Below, piece by piece: positions 16,751 to 24,027 of a stretch of 34,014 nt of DNA; position 1 is the first letter of the stretch, and the number at the start of each line of letters is the position of its first letter. The DNA is from an uncultured Elusimicrobium sp. (GTDB lineage: Bacteria; Elusimicrobiota; Elusimicrobia; Elusimicrobiales; Elusimicrobiaceae): assembly GCA_902766765.1 (NCBI GenBank), contig CACXER010000022.1:1-34014 (forward strand). The letters run 5' to 3'. The notes beneath the pieces are model-generated. The model was not told the origin of the DNA, did not search any database, and was given only the letters and a program-made list of their open reading frames with translations. The position numbers and the translations under genes are program-made.

Positions 16751-17215
16751 ATGAAACAAGGTTTTACGTTAGTAGAAATGTTGGTCGTTGTCGTAATCGT
16801 TACCATTTTAGCGGTAGTTGCTATTCCGCAGTATCAAGCGTCCGTAGAGCGTTCCCGCACGGCGGAGGCCTTGTACAATGGGCGGGTTTTGTTGGATAGT
16901 ATGAATCGGGCGTTATCGCTTAGCCCCAACGATGTGCCCAAAACTAAACAATCGTTGGACGTTAAAATTGGCGGTGGACAATGGCGGGATGACAGTTCTT
17001 TTTATACCAAAGATTTTCGGTATGATATTTCGAACGGCTCTTATTTGCAAATTGAACGTATTGCCGGTGGAAATATCCTATATGTGCTATATATGTACAA
17101 TCGGTATGTCCCGGCGGATGACGGCCTGAGAGTATGCGTATGGCATTCCGATCTGGGCAAAACCGTGTGCGATATACTCTCCAACCAAGGGTTTATCGGA
17201 AAGTCCGGCGAATAA
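16751..17215 (+). CDS. Type IV pilin-like protein 2
   Basis: A 154-residue protein beginning MKQG, FTLVEMLVVVVIVTILAVVA, IPQYQASVERSRTAEAL: a short class III prepilin leader with Glu5 and a long hydrophobic helix. The C-terminal domain has two Cys (LRVCVWH and KTVCDIL) that could form the usual pilin disulfide loop. GGGAGG lies 6 bases before the ATG. It is a single-gene unit between the divergent kdsA operon and a terminator shared with the convergent dut. Specific function unknown. Confidence 0.92.
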   Translation: MKQGFTLVEMLVVVVIVTILAVVAIPQYQASVERSRTAEALYNGRVLLDSMNRALSLSPNDVPKTKQSLDVKIGGGQWRDDSSFYTKDFRYDISNGSYLQIERIAGGNILYVLYMYNRYVPADDGLRVCVWHSDLGKTVCDILSNQGFIGKSGE

Positions 17216-17240
17216 CAGATCTCTATTTCAGATATACGAA

Positions 17241-17268
17241 AAAACACCCGCCTGCAGGCGGGTGTTTT
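17241..17268. terminator. Bidirectional terminator between pilin 2 and dut
   Basis: A perfect 12-bp stem (17241-17252 with 17257-17268) with loop TGCA is flanked by As on the left and Ts on the right. It lies between convergent genes. Confidence 0.92.
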
Positions 17269-17282
17269 TAATGGAAGATAAT

Positions 17283-17711
17283 TTACCTTGTACCGGTGCT
17301 GCCAAAACCACCGCTGCCGCGGGTGGTATCGCTGAGTTCGGCGGCTTCTTCAAAAGACGGATACAACGTCGGCAACACAACCAGTTGGGCCACTTTTTGG
17401 CCGGCCTCAAATACAAATTCGGTTTCGTTTAAGTTGTACATACATACAATCAGTTCACCGCGGTAGGGGGCATCTACCAACCCGGCCATGGCTTTAATGC
17501 CTTTACTTTCTACCGAACTTTTACCCCAAATAACACCGGAGGTCTGTTCCGGTAATTCTACACACACGCCGGTATGAACGTGGGTAATGGCTCGGGGCGG
17601 AAGTACCGTGCGGGTGAGCGCAAATAAATCGGCACCGGAATCGGTGGCGTGGGCGCGCAACGGGAGTTTGGCGTTAGGGTCTAATTTTTTGACACGGATA
17701 ACAGGTTGCAT
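17283..17711 (-). CDS. dut: dUTP diphosphatase (Dut)
   Basis: Dut hydrolyses dUTP to dUMP and pyrophosphate, keeping uracil out of DNA and supplying dUMP for dTMP synthesis. The protein is 142 residues, the usual trimeric dUTPase size. All five motifs are visible: DSGADL near residue 24, GKSSVESKG near 63, GLVDAPYRGE near 76, GQKVAQLVV near 103 and the flexible C-terminal RGSGGFGSTG near 131. It lies 4 bases after the HEAT-repeat gene on the same strand and is probably co-transcribed with it. Confidence 0.97.
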   Translation of the reverse strand: MQPVIRVKKLDPNAKLPLRAHATDSGADLFALTRTVLPPRAITHVHTGVCVELPEQTSGVIWGKSSVESKGIKAMAGLVDAPYRGELIVCMYNLNETEFVFEAGQKVAQLVVLPTLYPSFEEAAELSDTTRGSGGFGSTGTR

Positions 17712-17715
17712 AAGT

Positions 17716-18756
17716 TTACTCCATTAGTTTTTCGATTTGGCGCATGGCATTTTCGGCGTATGTTTTTTCTTCGGCGGATCCGGATAATGCTAACGCTTTA
17801 AGTGGGGCGATGAGCCCTTTTAACAAATAAATATCAAAAGTGCGATCAGACGAATAGGCGAACGCGTCGGGGTTGGAAAGCACCCCAGCCATATAGGCCG
17901 CCGCGCGGGCCGCATTGATGCGTGCATTTGTCTTGGTGCTTGTTAAATTCTGGCGCAAGGCGTCGGTTGCGTAACCGGGCATAAATCCAAGTGCCAACGC
18001 ACACGTGGTGGCATACGCAGAGGCGGGCTTATTTTGCAATCCTTTGGTAACGAGAGGAAGCGTGTAATCCCGTTGAGCGGCCAGCCCGGTAGCAATGATG
18101 GCTTGAACGGAGGGGGCACTTTCTTTTTTGGCCATTTTGAGTAATTCTTTAGCGGCTTGTTGGGTATGTAAATCCCCTAACCACGTGGCCGTAGCGGCGC
18201 GGATTTGTTCGTCGGAAGACGTGGTTGTTTTTTTAAGAATAGACAGCGGGCTTTTTTCCTTGCCGGTTAAAACGTTCATAGCCCGTGCGGCGAGTGCCGG
18301 ATCAAAAATATATAAGCGTACAATTTCCGGGGTGTAGGCAGTAGTTTGAGGATTGATAATCGCATAGGCCGCGGCCGCGTAGGCGCGCAGTGCCGGGTCT
18401 TGGCTGATCAATGCTTGCTCTAAAATCGGCGAAAGTTCCGTGTGGACAGACCCCATAGCCGTAATAATAACCGCGGCAAAAGTTTGTTTAAGTGCACTTT
18501 CCGGACGCATTAAAATACTAAAGAGAGCCGGCTCTTGTACTTTGGCGGGGGGATTTTTGACTAAACTGGCTCCGGTAGCAAAAATAATTTCAGGGTCGCT
18601 GGCGGTACGGAATAAAGAGAGCACCTGTTGGTTTTCTGCGGCGGTACGTTGGCGTTTTTGAAGTAGCGGCAATACTTTATCTAACGCCGGGGAAGCGGCC
18701 TGAGCGGACCATAAACTACCTAGTAAAAAAACACTGATGACGGCTAATTTTTTCAT
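17716..18756 (-). CDS. Secreted HEAT-like repeat protein
   Basis: A 346-residue protein with a signal peptide (to about residue 20, SAQAA) followed almost entirely by Ala-rich helical repeats of HEAT/Armadillo character. Examples are DPALRAYAAAAYAIINPQ, DEQIRAATATWLGDL, APSVQAIIATGLAAQ and NARINAARAAAYMAGVL. Such solenoids bind other proteins and have no catalytic motif. It is probably periplasmic. It is upstream of dut with a 4-base gap, an arrangement that looks like shared transcription rather than shared function. AGTGAGG is a plausible ribosome binding site. Its partner is unknown. Confidence 0.82.
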   Translation of the reverse strand: MKKLAVISVFLLGSLWSAQAASPALDKVLPLLQKRQRTAAENQQVLSLFRTASDPEIIFATGASLVKNPPAKVQEPALFSILMRPESALKQTFAAVIITAMGSVHTELSPILEQALISQDPALRAYAAAAYAIINPQTTAYTPEIVRLYIFDPALAARAMNVLTGKEKSPLSILKKTTTSSDEQIRAATATWLGDLHTQQAAKELLKMAKKESAPSVQAIIATGLAAQRDYTLPLVTKGLQNKPASAYATTCALALGFMPGYATDALRQNLTSTKTNARINAARAAAYMAGVLSNPDAFAYSSDRTFDIYLLKGLIAPLKALALSGSAEEKTYAENAMRQIEKLME

Positions 18757-18847
18757 AAAATTTTCCTCACTTTTCTTTATTATAACATTATACGGACGTT
18801 GCTTGGGGGAAATCCGGCGGTGCTAGTCAGCCGGGGCGCGCAAATGA

Positions 18848-18859
18848 TACAATACCCGT
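18848..18859 (+). promoter_or_regulatory. Candidate leaderless promoter of the esterase-like gene
   Basis: TGA-TACAAT, with the hexamer at 18848-18853, ends exactly 6 bases before the ATG at 18860. No Shine-Dalgarno sequence and no clear -35. Confidence 0.45.
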
Positions 18860-19825
18860 ATGAAGAAAATTCTTTTACTGCTTAGTTTGCTTGCGTGTGT
18901 TTGTAACTCCTGGGCACAGGAGGCCGACTCGCGCATTTTTACCCATCCGGGCCGGGAAACTTTTGTATATTTCCCTTCGCAAGAATTAGGTCCTACCAAT
19001 ACCGTTACTTTTTTCTTACCTGAAAAATCAGTACCGCTTACACAAAGTTATCCGGTCATTGTTGTGTTGGGGCTAGTGCCGAAACAAGCTCCGGAAATAG
19101 CGCAATTTCAGCAAGAGCATCGGGCGATTGTAGTGGGTATCAATTTTGAAGAAAAAGATTATGCCACACGGGCCACACAAATTGAACGGTTTTTAATGCG
19201 CGAATTGTTACCGTATGTGGACACGAATTATTTGACGAAAACCGGACCCGAAAACCGTATTTTGGCCGTGCAAGGGAAAAGTGCGGCACGCATTGCGTTG
19301 CACGTTACCCAAAACCCGAATTTGTTTGGAGGGGTGGCGCTATTTTCACCCGGGGATGTGTGGAACGATGTTGACGTCCCCAATGTGCGTACGCTGGTGG
19401 TGGGTACGCAACCGGAATTAGCCCTGGCCCAAGAGACATTGGAACAATATGGCAAAACGTACGGACCGGATTTTGCCTTACGTTACAATCGGGCAAACGA
19501 ATTATGGTTTCGCGGGATAGATGCCTCGTATTTGTGGGCGGATAAAGCACAAACGCAAGTGAAATATGCGCGGGCAGATGTGTCTTTAAATAAGGTCTCA
19601 CTTGCTCAGCCGCAAGATGTATTTTTACGGATCTGGGTGGTATTAGCGAATAATTCACTTTTCCATTATGTTCCCTCCCAATTGCGCATGAGTCCGCCGT
19701 ATTTGACTTGGGATCCTTTGCGCGGGGCATTACAAGCCGTTTCCGGGGCTGTTCCCGGAACAGTACGTGTGCGTAATGTTGTGGATAAACCGGCGTTTGC
19801 GGTGAAAGTTCGCTTGAAAAAATAA
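18860..19825 (+). CDS. Secreted alpha/beta-hydrolase (esterase D-like) protein, probably degenerate
   Basis: A 321-residue protein with a signal peptide (about 1-19, ending NSWAQ). The middle looks like a putative esterase/enterochelin esterase domain: SYPVIVVLGLVPKQ, RAIVVGINFEEKDYATRATQIERFLMRELLPYVDTNY, then RILAVQGKSAARIALHV and LFGGVALFSPGDVWND. In active relatives the nucleophile sits in G-x-S-x-G at this place, as in xGxSMGG; here it reads G-K-S-A-A, so the elbow is altered. The last 100 residues contain beta-rich sequence. It may be a non-catalytic member or have changed specificity. It stands alone, upstream of the DnaA-box region. Confidence 0.7.
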   Translation: MKKILLLLSLLACVCNSWAQEADSRIFTHPGRETFVYFPSQELGPTNTVTFFLPEKSVPLTQSYPVIVVLGLVPKQAPEIAQFQQEHRAIVVGINFEEKDYATRATQIERFLMRELLPYVDTNYLTKTGPENRILAVQGKSAARIALHVTQNPNLFGGVALFSPGDVWNDVDVPNVRTLVVGTQPELALAQETLEQYGKTYGPDFALRYNRANELWFRGIDASYLWADKAQTQVKYARADVSLNKVSLAQPQDVFLRIWVVLANNSLFHYVPSQLRMSPPYLTWDPLRGALQAVSGAVPGTVRVRNVVDKPAFAVKVRLKK

Positions 19826-19980
19826 GCAGAAAGGCATTTTAGTGGCTTTTTAGGCAAAAAAAGAGCGACTTGTCAACAGTTTTTTCAAAAGTGTGAAAAA
19901 ATAGGGGTAATTTTTAGTGATTGGGAATCCTCGTCGATAAAAATAGCATTTTTCGTTATTTTTTAGCGGAAAATCAAAAG

Positions 19981-19989
19981 TTATCCACA
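19981..19989 (+). promoter_or_regulatory. DnaA box 1
   Basis: Perfect TTATCCACA, 20 bases start to start from box 2. Confidence 0.75.
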
Positions 19990-20000
19990 GAAAAATTGAG

Positions 20001-20009
20001 TTATCCACA
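20001..20009 (+). promoter_or_regulatory. DnaA box 2
   Basis: Perfect TTATCCACA in the same orientation as box 1, about two helical turns away. Confidence 0.75.
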
Positions 20010-20084
20010 CCCCAATATCCAAAAACCGTTTTTTCATTTTAAAGTGCTATCTCAAAACACGAAAAATGTAGAGTAAAACGGGGG

Positions 20085-20093
20085 TTATCCACA
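20085..20093 (+). promoter_or_regulatory. DnaA box 3
   Basis: Perfect TTATCCACA, 11 bases start to start from box 4, so both lie on the same face of the helix. Confidence 0.75.
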
Positions 20094-20095
20094 AG

Positions 20096-20104
20096 TTATC
20101 CACA
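20096..20104 (+). promoter_or_regulatory. DnaA box 4
   Basis: Perfect TTATCCACA, forming an inverted pair with box 5. Confidence 0.75.
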
Positions 20105-20107
20105 GTA

Positions 20108-20116
20108 TGTGGATAA
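20108..20116 (-). promoter_or_regulatory. DnaA box 5
   Basis: TGTGGATAA on the plus strand, a perfect box on the minus strand, 3 bases from box 4. Confidence 0.75.
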
Positions 20117-20157
20117 CTGGGGACAAATAGATTTTTAAGTTAGTAGGTATATTCTTT

Positions 20158-20166
20158 TGCTATAAT
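20158..20166 (+). promoter_or_regulatory. Extended -10 promoter of the OmpA-like lipoprotein gene
   Basis: A TGC-TATAAT extended -10 (hexamer 20161-20166) gives a leader of about 13 bases carrying AGGAGG. It lies directly beside the DnaA-box region, so DnaA could influence it. Confidence 0.65.
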
Positions 20167-20185
20167 GGGAACAGGAGGATTTATC

Positions 20186-20716
20186 ATGAAAACAAAACTT
20201 TTTTTACTTTTAGGTGTTGCCTTGATGTTGTCAGCGTGTGCTTCCGGTCAAACGGAAGAGGATGAACTGACCCGTCCGAAAAAAACTGACCCGGCCATTC
20301 AGGAACAGCAAATCCGCAATGAACATCTCTCGGCCCAGACGGCTAAACAAATGAGTAAGAGCCGAAAAATCCCTTCCATTACGTACGAATTTGATTCTAT
20401 CCGCCCGCCGGAAGAATCGTATCCGCTTTTGGATAAAATCGTAACGGTGTTACAAGATGACCCTACCTTACATTTAGTGGTAGAAGGTCACGCCGATATT
20501 GTGGGGTCGGATGAATATAACTATTGGCTCGCCGGCGCGCGTGCCGCGGCGATGAAATCGTATTTAGTTAGCCGCGGTATCAATGCCGAACGCATCCGCA
20601 TTCACTCGTACGGCAAGGACCGCCCGATTACGTTAGATACTTCGTCCGAAGGAAGAAAGGCCAACCGCCGCGTGGAATTTAAACTCACTACGCGCACTTG
20701 GCAAGCCATTTATTAG
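20186..20716 (+). CDS. Pal-like OmpA-domain lipoprotein
   Basis: The start at 20186 (176 residues) is fixed by AGGAGG 7 bases upstream; an in-frame ATG at 20165 overlaps the promoter. The lipoprotein signal ends MLSAC (Cys18). A charged linker is followed by a C-terminal OmpA/Pal peptidoglycan-binding domain: ITYEFDSIRP near 62, VVEGHADIVGSDEYN near 99, LAGARAAAMKSYLVSRGI near 117, RIRIHSYGKDRP near 139 and RKANRRVEF near 160. The domain binds diaminopimelate-type peptidoglycan and tethers the outer membrane. No Tol genes are nearby, so calling it true Pal would go beyond the sequence. Confidence 0.9.
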   Translation: MKTKLFLLLGVALMLSACASGQTEEDELTRPKKTDPAIQEQQIRNEHLSAQTAKQMSKSRKIPSITYEFDSIRPPEESYPLLDKIVTVLQDDPTLHLVVEGHADIVGSDEYNYWLAGARAAAMKSYLVSRGINAERIRIHSYGKDRPITLDTSSEGRKANRRVEFKLTTRTWQAIY

Positions 20717-20736
20717 ACGGTTTGAAGATAGCGATA

Positions 20737-20772
20737 ATAGCGCGCCTGAATTTCGGGTGCGCTATATTTTTG
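20737..20772 (+). terminator. Terminator after the OmpA-like lipoprotein gene
   Basis: A 14-bp stem with two G-T wobbles (20737-20750 with 20752-20765) is followed by a T-rich tract. The actual loop must open one or two of the innermost pairs. Confidence 0.7.
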
Positions 20773-20800
20773 TATTTTTCTGTCGGTTAAACAAAGGCTC

Positions 20801-20833
20801 TTGACTTTGTGTTTTTTTTTTTTATTCTATAAA
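20801..20833 (+). promoter_or_regulatory. Promoter of pilin 3 containing a T12 tract
   Basis: TTGACT (20801-20806) and TATAAA (20828-20833) are separated by 21 bases that include an uninterrupted run of 12 Ts (20812-20823). The spacing is longer than the optimal 17, and the homopolymer could change length by slippage. Confidence 0.5.
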
Positions 20834-20865
20834 TAGGAAAAATCTAGCAAAAAAAGAGGGTTGTT

Positions 20866-21405
20866 ATGAAAAATGAAATGTGGTGCAAATTAGGCGGGTT
20901 TACACTGATAGAATTATTAGTAGTCGTCCTTATTATCGGTATATTGGCGGCGGTGGCTCTGCCGCAGTATGAAAAAGCGGTGTGGAAGTCACGCTATTCA
21001 CAATTAGTGACGGTGGCTAGTTCTCTTGCTCAAGCCGCGGAAGTATATTACTTGGCTAACGGACAAAATCCGACGGACATGGAAGAATTATCTGTGGAGA
21101 TGAATTGTGAGAGATCTCTGGGCGGGCGTTGGAAATGTGGCGACTTTTATTGTGATCTAAGGGCCAATAAAACTATAACCTGTATGAACGAGGAGTTTTT
21201 GAAAAACGGGTATGGAATAAGTATAAATTTTGATAGCTCTGTTGCAGGACAACGGTATTGTATAGCTATGGCCGGGGAAGGAAATGATAAATATAATCAA
21301 TTTTGTAAAACTCAAACACACCAAGCCAGTCATGCGTTTGCGTATGGTATTTTAGATGGAAGCGGAACCTTGTCATACAAATCTACTAATTGGTATGCTT
21401 ATTGA
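20866..21405 (+). CDS. Type IV pilin-like protein 3
   Basis: A 179-residue prepilin-like protein. The leader is MKNEMWCKLGG followed by FTLIELLVVVLIIGILAAVALPQYEKAVWKSR, with Glu5. It is the closest of the five in this window to the classic PilE/PulG consensus. The C-terminal domain has several Cys (MNCERS, KCGDFYCDL, TCMNEE, RYCIAM, FCKTQ), enough for more than one disulfide. AGAGGG precedes the ATG. Single-gene unit with its own promoter and terminator. Role within a pilus or secretion system unknown. Confidence 0.93.
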   Translation: MKNEMWCKLGGFTLIELLVVVLIIGILAAVALPQYEKAVWKSRYSQLVTVASSLAQAAEVYYLANGQNPTDMEELSVEMNCERSLGGRWKCGDFYCDLRANKTITCMNEEFLKNGYGISINFDSSVAGQRYCIAMAGEGNDKYNQFCKTQTHQASHAFAYGILDGSGTLSYKSTNWYAY

Positions 21406-21414
21406 TCCGGTAAT

Positions 21415-21446
21415 AAAACCCCCGCTGTGCAAGCGGGGGCGTTTTT
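21415..21446. terminator. Bidirectional terminator between pilin 3 and the DUF167 gene
   Basis: A perfect 8-bp GC stem (21419-21426 with 21432-21439) with loop GTGCA is followed by CGTTTTT on the plus strand and by TTTTATTA on the minus strand. Confidence 0.85.
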
Positions 21447-21468
21447 GTGTACGTTATACAACTTAAAC

Positions 21469-21735
21469 CTACGGTATAGAGTCCATAATTTGGCGCAGCT
21501 CTTCTTCACTTTTATCGCGTACTTCTACTGTTTTTTCTTTGCCTTTGTTTCCTTTGACGATGATAATGCTGCTTTCTTTTACGTTAAAGAAATCGGCCAG
21601 AAAAGTTTTCATCATAGCGTTAGCCGGTTCATCGTCTACTTTTTTGTTTTTAATCTTCACACGCAAAACGCTACCGATACGGCTGATTACTTCGTTGCGT
21701 CCCGCGGTGGGAATTAAACGGACTTTAATAATCAT
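21469..21735 (-). CDS. DUF167 (YggU-like) protein
   Basis: An 88-residue small cytoplasmic protein of the DUF167/YggU family. Typical features are the start IKVRLIPTAGRNEV, LRVKIKNKKVDDEPANAMMKTFLADFF in the middle and IIIVKGNKGKEKTVEV near the end. The biochemical function is unknown. In many bacteria yggU lies near yggS, and here it follows the YggS-type gene by 15 bases on the same strand, supporting both calls. Confidence 0.85.
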   Translation of the reverse strand: MIIKVRLIPTAGRNEVISRIGSVLRVKIKNKKVDDEPANAMMKTFLADFFNVKESSIIIVKGNKGKEKTVEVRDKSEEELRQIMDSIP

Positions 21736-21750
21736 AAGGACTCCTTAAAC

Positions 21751-22437
21751 TTAGGCAAATAATTTGCTGCCAATTCGGGGCAGTGTGGACCCTTCCTCTA
21801 CTGCCACCACAAAATCTTCACTCATCCCTAAAGACAAATACCGCTCTTGCCCGGTGGGGAAATCTTCGTCAAACGCTTGTTTAAGCGGGGTAAATAAGGC
21901 CCGCAATTCACTTTCCGGCGCGCCTTGCGGCGCAATGGCCATATACCCGCAAACTTTCAAATTTTTCAGCCCGCGCACTTGTTTGACCAGTTCACGCGCT
22001 TGGGGTAAAGGCAAACCCGTTTGCGTTTCGCGGGTAGTCAGTTTTACTTGCACCAAAACCCGCAGTATTTTGCCGGCGGGGACGTGTTTATCTAATAGTA
22101 CAGCGGTGGATAAATCGTCCAACGAATCAATAAAATCAAAAAACTGTGCGGCTTTGGCCGCTTTGTTATGCTGTAAATGTCCGATTAGGTGCTTGATTAC
22201 AGGAAACGAAGCAAATTCGGGGTTCGTCCAGCGTTTTTGTGCTTGTTGCACACGGGATTCGCCGATATGTTTTAATAATCCTTGTCTAAGTAAACACAAC
22301 ACATCTTCGTCTTGTGCATATTTTGTAACAGCCAGAAGTGTTACGTTTTGTACGTTACGTCCGGCCCGTTGACAGGCAGCCGATAGGGAGTCTTGTACCT
22401 CTTGAAAATTCTTTCGGAGTTTTTCTTCCCTATTCAT
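21751..22437 (-). CDS. YggS-family PLP homeostasis protein (PLPBP)
   Basis: A 228-residue single-domain, fold-type III pyridoxal phosphate-binding protein involved in vitamin B6 and amino-acid homeostasis rather than catalysis. The PLP Lys is K39 in LLAVTKYA. HIGESRVQQAQKRW, HLIGHLQHNKA, SLDDLSTA, CGYMAIAP and LSLGMSEDF are the family blocks. On the minus strand, TATAAT (22455-22460) lies upstream of the ATG and AAGGG may serve as a weak ribosome binding site. Co-directional with the DUF167 gene. Confidence 0.95.
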   Translation of the reverse strand: MNREEKLRKNFQEVQDSLSAACQRAGRNVQNVTLLAVTKYAQDEDVLCLLRQGLLKHIGESRVQQAQKRWTNPEFASFPVIKHLIGHLQHNKAAKAAQFFDFIDSLDDLSTAVLLDKHVPAGKILRVLVQVKLTTRETQTGLPLPQARELVKQVRGLKNLKVCGYMAIAPQGAPESELRALFTPLKQAFDEDFPTGQERYLSLGMSEDFVVAVEEGSTLPRIGSKLFA

Positions 22438-22523
22438 AAAAAATCCCTTGACATATTATACAAAAATTTACTTTAATACGCCATTTTTTTTAGCAAATTC
22501 TGTCGGAGAAGTGCTAAATTTCA

Positions 22524-22535
22524 TAAAATATAATT
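22524..22535 (+). promoter_or_regulatory. Candidate leaderless promoter of the MFS gene
   Basis: TAAAAT (22524-22529) ends exactly 6 bases before the ATG at 22536, with no Shine-Dalgarno sequence in the final 20 bases. A conventional alternative exists upstream: TTGACA at 22448-22453 with TTTAAT 18 bases later. Confidence 0.45.
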
Positions 22536-23792
22536 ATGCAAGCCGTTACCCGTAAAGGAATGTGGCTCGTGGCCGTAGCAAACGGGATTTTACTGTTTGG
22601 TTACGGGCTATCGTTACCTTTTTTCACAATTTATCTAATTAGCCAGCAACATCTGCCGCCCGCTATGGCGGGCTTGGTGGTGGCGCTGGCCGGTTTGTCG
22701 CGTTGTGTATCCAGTGCTATTTCCGGCGAACTGGCAGACGCGTTTGGGCGTAAAAATGTGATGATGTGGGGGTTGTTTTCCCAAATCGTAGCGATGTTTG
22801 CGTTGGCCTTATGTATTGAACTCCACGTGCAAGCCGGATGGATGTTGACGTGTTATTTCTTTACTACTTTTTTGGGGGCTTTTTTTCGTCCGGCGGCTAA
22901 CGCCTGGGTAACCGACCACACGAGTCCCAAAGAACGTGTAGAAGCATTTGGGATGATTCGTATCGGGCTCAATATCGGGTGGGCGCTCGGGCCGGCGGTG
23001 GGGGGATTTCTCGTTCGCTATTCCTACAGTGTGGCGTTTTATTTTACAGCCCTTTTGTATGCTACGACTATCCTGTATTTAGGACGGCTGATTAAAGACC
23101 GCACTTCTAAAAAAGGCGCGCGGGCCCGTTCGCGTAAACCCAGTTTTGTAACCATGCTCGGCTCCCTCAAAGATACACGCTTAGCCCTTATTTGTTTATA
23201 CGTGGTGATGATTACCGCCGTCAATTCGCAGTTGGTAGTGGGGTTGTCCATTCATTGCAAACAGTATTTGCAAATGCCGGAGTATTTTATCGGTTGGTTC
23301 TTTACCATTAACGGTTTGGTGGTAATTTTGTTACAACAAACTGCGTCTAAATGGATGGCCAAACACCGGCTTTCTACGGCGATGTTTTGGGGATGTATGT
23401 GTTATGCGGTGGGGTTTGGCTCTGTCGGATTTTTCCGCTCGTTTGTGCTGATTGCGGTAGGGGTGTTTTTGGCGGGCGTGGGGGAACTGATTGTATCCCC
23501 CGGCGAACAGACGATGGTGTCCAATATTGCTTCGCGCGAAACACGCGGCCGGTATTTAGGGCTTTTAATGGTGTTTTATAACATGGGATCTGCCGTCGGA
23601 TTTTTTGTAGCCGGGCTACTGGGAGATTATGTCGCCCCGTACCTGCTGGCCGGCCCGTGGCTTATTGTGGGGGCGGTGGCGGTACTTGCGGGCGTGGGCT
23701 TTTGGCGCATGCGTTACCGCTTGACAAACGACGAAGATGGCAAACAAACTGCCCCGATACCGATAAAAAAAGATACAATAACTTTAAATTAA
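22536..23792 (+). CDS. Major facilitator superfamily transporter
   Basis: A 418-residue polytopic membrane protein with about 12 predicted helices in two halves, joined by a basic cytoplasmic loop (KDRTSKKGARARSRK near 190). The MFS loop 2-3 signature appears as GELADAFGRKNVMMWG (around 68-83). RPAANAWVTD near 128 and a matching region in the second half (PGEQTMVSNIASRETRGRYLG) resemble multidrug/drug:H+ antiporters. The substrate is unknown. It leads an operon with a small membrane protein, maf and trxB. Confidence 0.9.
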   Translation: MQAVTRKGMWLVAVANGILLFGYGLSLPFFTIYLISQQHLPPAMAGLVVALAGLSRCVSSAISGELADAFGRKNVMMWGLFSQIVAMFALALCIELHVQAGWMLTCYFFTTFLGAFFRPAANAWVTDHTSPKERVEAFGMIRIGLNIGWALGPAVGGFLVRYSYSVAFYFTALLYATTILYLGRLIKDRTSKKGARARSRKPSFVTMLGSLKDTRLALICLYVVMITAVNSQLVVGLSIHCKQYLQMPEYFIGWFFTINGLVVILLQQTASKWMAKHRLSTAMFWGCMCYAVGFGSVGFFRSFVLIAVGVFLAGVGELIVSPGEQTMVSNIASRETRGRYLGLLMVFYNMGSAVGFFVAGLLGDYVAPYLLAGPWLIVGAVAVLAGVGFWRMRYRLTNDEDGKQTAPIPIKKDTITLN

Positions 23793-23807
23793 ATAAGGAG
23801 TGATTTT

Positions 23808-24026
23808 ATGCGTGGACTTCTTTTTTGTGTATTGACCCTTGTCTTAGGTGGAGTGATTGGACTTGGGCTTGAAAAACTGGCTTCGTTGCTGCCTGCCGAA
23901 ATGGCCGGTGCGCTGACCCGGGTTTACGGGTTAGGGATTCACCCGCTGGCGCTACATATTACCATTTGCGGGCTTATTGGGCTCGTGCTGGGGTATTTGA
24001 TTATTTCTAAATTTGTACGGAAATAG
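23808..24026 (+). CDS. Small two-helix membrane protein (DUF4321-like)
   Basis: A 72-residue protein with an N-terminal hydrophobic helix (about 4-24), a central segment rich in Gly, Leu and Ala, and a C-terminal helix (about 50-68) ending in KFVRK. AAGGAG lies 8 bases before the ATG. The layout and the position immediately before maf recall the DUF4321 family, which often neighbours maf in other bacteria; that assignment is from memory and tentative. One base separates its stop from maf. Confidence 0.65.
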   Translation: MRGLLFCVLTLVLGGVIGLGLEKLASLLPAEMAGALTRVYGLGIHPLALHITICGLIGLVLGYLIISKFVRK

Positions 24027-24027
24027 T

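Larger units (their letters stand above)
19826..20160. other. Gene-free AT-rich region with DnaA boxes: candidate oriC
   Basis: This gap holds no convincing open reading frame. It contains five perfect 9-mers TTATCCACA: plus strand at 19981, 20001, 20085 and 20096, and minus strand at 20108-20116. The last two form an inverted pair separated by 3 bases. A weaker match (TTGTCAACA, 19870-19878) lies further left. AT-rich stretches lie on both sides: 19840-19980, and 20125-20160 containing TAGTAG at 20141. This is how bacterial origins are organised, although the neighbours are not dnaA, dnaN, rpmH or gidA. A DnaA-titrating locus is the main alternative. Confidence 0.65.
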
